The translations under genes and the position numbers were made by a program. A stretch of 10,646 nt of DNA, taken from Gemmatimonadota bacterium (GTDB lineage: Bacteria; Gemmatimonadota; Gemmatimonadetes; JACCXV01; JAHWKZ01). Below the pieces are notes generated by a model. That model searched no databases and was not told the DNA's origin. It saw only the letters and a list, made by a program, of their open reading frames with translations. Where the stretch lies: NCBI GenBank assembly GCA_030641505.1, contig DAOWHI010000065.1:1-10646 (forward strand). The letters are read 5' to 3'. Positions 6,886-10,646 of this stretch are shown piece by piece. Numbering within the stretch: position 1 is the first letter of the stretch; each line of letters starts with the position of its first letter.

Positions 6886-8715
6886 ATGCGATCCTTCCGG
6901 TACCCCCAAGCGGTCAGCCTCAGCGTATTGGCGCTGGCGCTGGCCGGATGCGCCGCGCGGTCGGTCGGAACCGACGTTCCGTCCACCCCGGTCAACTACT
7001 ACGTGCGGGTGGAGCGGGCCAAGCCGGATCGGTTCGAGGTCTCGGTGGCGCTCGATCACGTTCGGCGGGATTCGATCGACTACGTGTTGCCGGCCTGGAT
7101 TCCGGGACGTTTTGAACCGCTCGAGCCCGCACCGGTCGAGGGCTTTGCGGTTCGCGACGGCCACGGGGAGCCGGTCACCGTACGGCAACTCGATGCCAAC
7201 CGATGGCGGCTCTACCCAGGTGGCGAGAAATACCTGACGATCGGCTACCAGGTGAAAAACGGCGAGGGTGAGGTGCCACTGGCCTTGGGTCCTCGAGTCG
7301 ATCGTCGCAGCGGCTACGCCCTGGGTGCGAGCTTGTTCGGTTTCGTCGATGGACACCAGCTCCGGCCGGTAACGGTTTCGTTCGAACTGCCGGCTGGGTG
7401 GGAGCTGCAGACCCCGCTCACGCCGACTTCCGACAACCGCTACGAGGCATCTTCGTTCAGTGAGCTTCCGGGCTCCGTTTTCGCGCTCGGCGATCGCCTG
7501 CTCGACTACAAGCTGTTTGTAGAGGGCCGGCCGCATCGGGTCGTCGTTCAGGGGGTCGGCAGGGGCTTCGCGCCCGACTCGCTGTTGACGCTTGTCGAGG
7601 AGGCGATACAGCACGGGACTCGTTTTTTCGGTTCGCCGCCCTACGAGCGTTACGTGTTCGTCTTTCATTTCGTCGATCCGGGAACCGAAGGGATCGGCGC
7701 GACCGGACAGGCGGCGGGTTCGGCGTACTACCTGCCGATCATGGACAACCAACACATGCGCCGGGCTGGCCTCGGCAAGCTGTTGTTACACCATTATTTG
7801 CACGCTTGGTATCCGGGTCAGTTCGGTCCCCGGGAGATCGCTCAACCCGACTTCTCCGTTACCCCCGACGTCGCCGAGCAGTGGCTTATCGAGGGCGCCG
7901 CCGAGTACTACGCGCGGTTGCTGCCGGCGCGCTATGCGGGTGGCCCCGACGGTTTTTACGCCGCGATGGGGGAGTTGCTCACTTGGTGGCGCGAGCTGGG
8001 CGGCGGAAGGCGAATCGACGTCACGGCGCTCCGGTCCTCGGCGACCGACGATAACTCGGCGGCTCGGATGATCGTCGGCGGGGCACTGGCGGCGTTCGTC
8101 GTAGATATCGCGATCCGCGGCGACACCCGCGGCGTGAGGGGGCTTGATAATCTATTGTACTACCTGCAACAGGCGGGACTCGACGGCGGTTACGCGGAGG
8201 ACGAGGTATGGCGCGAGGCGGCTCAGGCGTTGGGCGTCGGGTTGGACGCGCTGAGCCCAATGGTCGCCGGGTCCCGGCTCTCGATTCGGGCTGGCTTGGC
8301 GCGAGCGGGACTCCAGATCGTCGAAAGTCCCGAACGGCGCAGGACGTTGGGAGCACGATTGCTGGTCGATCCCGCCGGCCGGTTCGTCGTGCGTGACGTT
8401 GAGTCCGGTGGAACCGCGGCCAGCGCCGGATTGCAGGACGGCGACCTTTTGTTGAAGATCAACCGCACGCCGATCGGGCCCGATGAGACCGTTGCTACCC
8501 GCTATGCGCTGACGAACTACATCCGTGACGCCAAGCCCGGCGCAAAGGTGCAGTTCGAACTCCTACGCGAAGGACAATCGCTCGAGAAGAGTGGCACGGT
8601 ACGGGAGAGCAGCGTGCCGCGGGTCAGGCTCGAGGAGATCTCCAAGCCTTCGGCCACGGCGCTGATCGTTCGGCGCAGTCTGTTTCGGCCGCCTAGCCCG
8701 TCTTCCGGTCGCTGA
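6886..8715 (+). CDS. M61-family (glycyl aminopeptidase-like) lipoprotein with PDZ domain, degenerate active site
   Basis: The ATG at 6886 starts a lipoprotein signal with lipobox L-A-G-C22, which decides against the earlier in-frame TTG at 6841. The 609-residue product follows the M61 plan. An N-terminal beta domain contains YVLPAWIPGRFE, where the family has lP-W-PG-y. The middle peptidase-like domain is followed by MIVGGALAAFVVDIAIRGDT, matching the family's 'kG-l...lD...R' helix. A C-terminal PDZ domain (about 487-575) contains ESGGTAASAGLQDGDLLLKIN. The catalytic HExxH reads H302-H-Y-L-H306, so the active Glu is His303. The downstream ligand-type Glu is kept in W-L-I-E336-G. The family's GLEH motif is replaced by GIGATGQAAGS (269-279). 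Peptidase activity is therefore doubtful, although zinc might still bind. It is probably an anchored envelope protein. It converges on the next gene with an 18-base gap. Confidence 0.85.
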   Translation: MRSFRYPQAVSLSVLALALAGCAARSVGTDVPSTPVNYYVRVERAKPDRFEVSVALDHVRRDSIDYVLPAWIPGRFEPLEPAPVEGFAVRDGHGEPVTVRQLDANRWRLYPGGEKYLTIGYQVKNGEGEVPLALGPRVDRRSGYALGASLFGFVDGHQLRPVTVSFELPAGWELQTPLTPTSDNRYEASSFSELPGSVFALGDRLLDYKLFVEGRPHRVVVQGVGRGFAPDSLLTLVEEAIQHGTRFFGSPPYERYVFVFHFVDPGTEGIGATGQAAGSAYYLPIMDNQHMRRAGLGKLLLHHYLHAWYPGQFGPREIAQPDFSVTPDVAEQWLIEGAAEYYARLLPARYAGGPDGFYAAMGELLTWWRELGGGRRIDVTALRSSATDDNSAARMIVGGALAAFVVDIAIRGDTRGVRGLDNLLYYLQQAGLDGGYAEDEVWREAAQALGVGLDALSPMVAGSRLSIRAGLARAGLQIVESPERRRTLGARLLVDPAGRFVVRDVESGGTAASAGLQDGDLLLKINRTPIGPDETVATRYALTNYIRDAKPGAKVQFELLREGQSLEKSGTVRESSVPRVRLEEISKPSATALIVRRSLFRPPSPSSGR

Positions 8716-8733
8716 ACCGCCCGCCGTCCGTAA

Positions 8734-9258
8734 TCAGTAGAGCCAGGTAACGCCTCCCTCGAGCCGGAAGACCGATTCGTCCGCGACCAGAAAGCGTGCT
8801 TCGGCGAAGTAGCCCCACCACCGGCTCGCCGGGACATCGAACCCGACGGTCAGCAGCAACGCCGCCTCGGTGGTATCGTCGTCGCGGCCTCGGTCGTCGT
8901 CGCGGTTTCGGTCGTGATCGCGACTGATGTGGTGCAGCCCGATCCCGCCACCGGCGTACGGCTCGACGCTCGACGTCGAGCTGACCGGGAACAGGTAATG
9001 CGCCTCGCCGCCTAGCAAGAAGGAGAACGCGTCGTCGCCAAACCCGGCCGTGATGACCGACTGGACGCGGAGGTTGTCGTACGGTCGACCCAAATCGAGA
9101 TGGCCGCCAACGAGGAACTGCGTCAGCTCGTCATCGAGCGAAGCGCCGGCGCGAAACCCGTAACCCATCAGCTCGAGGCCGTTTTGGGCGTGAGCCGCGT
9201 TGGGGGCGGCCGCCAGCATGACGGTGGCGCAGATCAAGGCGTAGAGCGTGCGGGACAT
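8734..9258 (-). CDS. Small outer-membrane beta-barrel protein with RDxDxx repeats
   Basis: The ATG at 9256-9258 follows a GGAGG Shine-Dalgarno five bases upstream and opens a signal peptide cleaved after A-H-A24 before Gln25. This rules out the longer frame that reaches 9366. The 174-residue protein shows alternating barrel-like strands (LELMGYGFRAGASL, FLVGGHLDLG, GGEAHYLFPVS, VEPYAGGGIGLHHIS, YFAEARFLVAD, RLEGGVTWLY). It ends in Trp-Leu-Tyr, a terminal aromatic typical of BAM-folded proteins. Between two strands lies an 18-residue charged insert, R113-T130, of three RDxDxx hexapeptides, probably an external loop. The function is unknown; it is similar in style to small porin-like or OmpA/OmpW-type barrels. 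It is divergent from the DUF4870 gene. Confidence 0.75.
   Translation of the reverse strand: MSRTLYALICATVMLAAAPNAAHAQNGLELMGYGFRAGASLDDELTQFLVGGHLDLGRPYDNLRVQSVITAGFGDDAFSFLLGGEAHYLFPVSSTSSVEPYAGGGIGLHHISRDHDRNRDDDRGRDDDTTEAALLLTVGFDVPASRWWGYFAEARFLVADESVFRLEGGVTWLY
8869..8922 (-). repeat. Three in-frame 18-base repeats encoding RDxDxx
   Basis: Read on the minus strand, these 54 bases give three hexapeptides RDHDRN, RDDDRG and RDDDTT. The 18-base units are imperfect, with a shared GACGAC-rich core in the second and third. The insert lies between two beta strands of the barrel protein. Such Arg/Asp arrays could be a flexible or metal-binding loop, and the tandem units suggest expansion by replication slippage. 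Confidence 0.7.
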
Positions 9259-9341
9259 GAGTCCTCCAGGTAGACGGTCATGTAGGTAAACGAAGCGCGC
9301 TGTCGATGCCGTGCAGATGGGGAGGGTCCTACCCTGCAAGC

Positions 9342-9355
9342 CGGCACATGTGCCG
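9342..9355. promoter_or_regulatory. 14-base perfect palindrome, possible operator
   Basis: CGGCACATGTGCCG is its own reverse complement. It sits in the 198-base region between the divergent barrel and DUF4870 genes, 18 bases centre to centre from a second palindrome. The spacing and position fit a dimeric regulator site, but no regulator is encoded nearby. Confidence 0.35.
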
Positions 9356-9360
9356 CCGGG

Positions 9361-9372
9361 AAGCAATTGCTT
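9361..9372. promoter_or_regulatory. 12-base perfect palindrome overlapping a candidate -35 element
   Basis: AAGCAATTGCTT is perfectly self-complementary. Its right edge overlaps the candidate -35 box at 9371-9376, where a bound repressor would block polymerase. This is inference from position. Confidence 0.35.
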
Positions 9373-9398
9373 GTGAAACCCGGCCCATGGCGTGTAAT
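9371..9398 (+). promoter_or_regulatory. Candidate sigma-70-type promoter for the DUF4870 gene
   Basis: TTGTGA (9371-9376) and TGTAAT (9393-9398) are separated by 16 bases and match the consensus at four and five of six positions. Transcription would start near 9405, about 50 bases before the TTG start codon. Housekeeping promoter consensus in this organism is not known, so this is tentative. Confidence 0.35.
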
Positions 9399-9445
9399 TT
9401 CGGAAAACAGACCCGGTCTTTCAATGCACGCTGATTCCGCGCTCC

Positions 9446-9452
9446 AAGGAGG
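9446..9452 (+). promoter_or_regulatory. Strong Shine-Dalgarno AAGGAGG that selects a TTG start
   Basis: A near-ideal AAGGAGG lies four bases before TTG at 9457. It favours this start over the in-frame TTG at 9367 and ATG at 9424, neither of which has a comparable site. Confidence 0.7.
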
Positions 9453-9456
9453 CACC

Positions 9457-9879
9457 TTGACGGACCAGACTCCCTCGACCCCGCAGCCCTCCGAGCCTAC
9501 GCCCCCGACTGTTGGGCAGGCCACGTCGACGGGCCTCGATCCTCAATTAGCTGGACTGTTGTGCTATATCCTGGGGATTGTCACCGGCGTGATCTTCTTC
9601 TTGATCGAGAAGACGAGTCCGGTGGTGCGATTCCACGCCGCCCAGTCGATCGTCGTGAGCCTGGCGATGTTCGCTCTGGCGATCGGGCTCGGCATAGTGA
9701 GCGTGATCCTGGGCGCCATCTCTTGGACGCTGGGAAGCCTATTCAGCCTGCTGATGATGCTGGTTTGGCTGGGGGCCTTCATTCTGTGGATCGTCCTGAT
9801 GATCAAGGGTTACTCGGGCGAGAAGTGGAAGTTGCCGGTCCTCGGGGACTGGGCCGAACGCTTGGCGGGTAGCGGCTGA
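9457..9879 (+). CDS. DUF4870 (Tic20-like) small membrane protein
   Basis: Starting at the TTG chosen by its Shine-Dalgarno, the protein is 140 residues. It has a Pro/Thr/Ser-rich cytoplasmic-type leader (1-27), then three hydrophobic segments (about 30-50, 64-90, 95-117) and a short C-terminal tail with KWKLPVLGDWAERL. The SPVVRFHAAQS motif (54-64) between the first two helices and the terminal 'lP..Gd.Ae' match the DUF4870 family. The family's function is unknown. The phosphorylase gene begins 16 bases after its stop on the same strand, so the two may share a transcript. Domain assignment is from motif recognition. Confidence 0.82.
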   Translation: MTDQTPSTPQPSEPTPPTVGQATSTGLDPQLAGLLCYILGIVTGVIFFLIEKTSPVVRFHAAQSIVVSLAMFALAIGLGIVSVILGAISWTLGSLFSLLMMLVWLGAFILWIVLMIKGYSGEKWKLPVLGDWAERLAGSG

Positions 9880-9895
9880 TCTGATCCCCGCCGAA

Positions 9896-10646
9896 GTGAT
9901 CATCCGTAAGCGTAACGGCGGCTCACTCGCTCCTGGCGAGTGGGCCGCCTTTTTTTCCGCCTACGCGCGGGGTGAGATCGCCGAGTATCAGGTAGCGGCG
10001 CTCCTCATGGCGATCTATTTCCAGGGCCTCTCCGAGGACGAGACCCGGGCGCTGACCGAGGTGATGATCGATTCAGGTGAGCGCTGGACTTGGAAACCCG
10101 GAGGCTCGCCGGTTGGCGATAAGCACTCCACGGGGGGCGTGGGGGACAAGGTCTCGCTCGTCCTGGCCCCGCTGGCGGCCGCGTGCGGCGTCCGGGTCCC
10201 AATGGTCTCGGGGCGCGGCCTGGGCCACACCGCCGGAACGCTCGACAAGATGGAGTCGATCCCCAACTATCGAACCGACCTCACCAAGCCCGACTTCGAT
10301 CGGTTGTTGAGCGAGGTCGGGTACGGCATGGGTGGACAGACGCAGTCGTTCGCGCCGCTCGACCGGGAACTCTACGCGCTCCGCGACGTGACCGGTACGA
10401 TCTCGTCGGTGCCGTTGATGACGGCCAGCATCATGTCAAAGAAGATCGCCGAAGGTCTGGACGGCCTCGTCCTCGACGTCAAGTGGGGGGACGGAGCCTT
10501 CATGCACACCCGCAAAGAAGCCGAGCGCTTGGCGCGGAACATGATCGAGACGGGGCGCGCATTTGGCGTCAAGACCGAGGCTGTCCTGACCGACATGGAG
10601 GCTCCGCTGGGTCGCGCCGTCGGTCACGCACTTGAAGTCCGCGAGG
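9896..10646 (+). CDS. deoA: Thymidine/pyrimidine-nucleoside phosphorylase, N-terminal 250 residues (3' end outside window)
   Basis: The enzyme cleaves thymidine (or other pyrimidine nucleosides) with phosphate to give the base and (deoxy)ribose 1-phosphate in pyrimidine salvage. Visible landmarks are IIRKRNGG at the N-terminus, the phosphate site DKHSTGGVGDK (75-85), the full family signature S105-GRGLGHTAGTLDKM-E120, R163, and TASIMSKK with S178 and K182. The last three align with E. coli DeoA R171, S186 and K190. DeoA cannot be told from Pdp without the rest. No ATG, GTG or TTG lies between the in-frame stop at 9800-9802 and GTG 9896, so that GTG is the only standard start before the conserved N-terminus. 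It lacks a Shine-Dalgarno. E. coli DeoA has a few more residues, and alignment would place its Met at a CTG at 9881. The gene runs off the right edge with an intact frame. Confidence 0.9.
   Translation, partial: MIIRKRNGGSLAPGEWAAFFSAYARGEIAEYQVAALLMAIYFQGLSEDETRALTEVMIDSGERWTWKPGGSPVGDKHSTGGVGDKVSLVLAPLAAACGVRVPMVSGRGLGHTAGTLDKMESIPNYRTDLTKPDFDRLLSEVGYGMGGQTQSFAPLDRELYALRDVTGTISSVPLMTASIMSKKIAEGLDGLVLDVKWGDGAFMHTRKEAERLARNMIETGRAFGVKTEAVLTDMEAPLGRAVGHALEVRE
9917..9956 (+). terminator. Terminator-like hairpin plus T7 inside the start of the phosphorylase gene
   Basis: GGCGGCTCACTCGC and GCGAGTGGGCCGCC pair over 14 positions (one G-U) around a five-base loop and are followed directly by seven Ts, the form of an intrinsic terminator. 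It starts 38 bases after the DUF4870 stop but lies within codons 8-21 of the phosphorylase gene, which encode the family-conserved GGSL...WAAFF segment. It could end most transcripts from the DUF4870 promoter or act as an attenuator. Confidence 0.55.

Noticed and set aside
6811..7755. A 314-codon open frame antisense to the M61-like gene
   Set aside because: The sense strand has clear M61 and lipoprotein features; the antisense product shows no domain, signal or ribosome site.

Overview
The window looks like chromosomal DNA from a high-G+C, Gram-negative (diderm) bacterium. The evidence is two outer-membrane beta-barrel proteins, two lipobox-type lipoproteins, cleavable Sec signal peptides and E. 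coli-like YadG/YadH and DeoA proteins. The phylum cannot be fixed from the sequence alone. I see no insertion sequence, CRISPR array, tRNA or rRNA.

Layout. Positions 1-404 (+) hold the 3' end of a beta-barrel outer-membrane protein. Positions 473-2097 (-) hold two tandem, translationally coupled paralogous exported proteins, one a lipoprotein and one with an ordinary signal peptide. Positions 2296-4318 (+) form a tight operon: a LemA protein, an M48/HtpX-like membrane protein and a 71-residue two-helix membrane protein. Positions 4329-6051 (-) encode a YadG/YadH-type ABC-2 exporter with overlapping ATPase and permease genes. Diverging from it, 6095-6619 (+) encodes a phage-style deoxynucleoside monophosphate kinase followed by a strong hairpin. 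Positions 6886-8715 (+) encode an M61-family (glycyl aminopeptidase-like) lipoprotein with a PDZ domain. Converging on it, 8734-9258 (-) encodes a small outer-membrane barrel with an Arg/Asp hexapeptide repeat. Positions 9457-9879 (+) encode a DUF4870 membrane protein. From 9896 to the right edge (+) runs the 5' part of a thymidine/pyrimidine-nucleoside phosphorylase gene.

The most striking feature is that both metallopeptidase-family proteins have altered HExxH motifs. In the M48 protein the motif reads QELSQ, so both zinc-binding histidines are glutamines while the surrounding family sequence is intact. In the M61 protein it reads HHYLH, so the catalytic glutamate is a histidine, and the family's upstream GLEH motif is also missing. 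Both therefore look like pseudopeptidases kept as full-length proteins. The M48 one sits in the classical LemA operon, so this may be a non-proteolytic version of the LemA/M48 envelope module.

A second point of interest is an intrinsic-terminator-shaped hairpin with seven Ts lying inside codons 8-21 of the phosphorylase gene, just after its start. The intergenic region 9259-9456 carries two perfect palindromes next to a plausible promoter.
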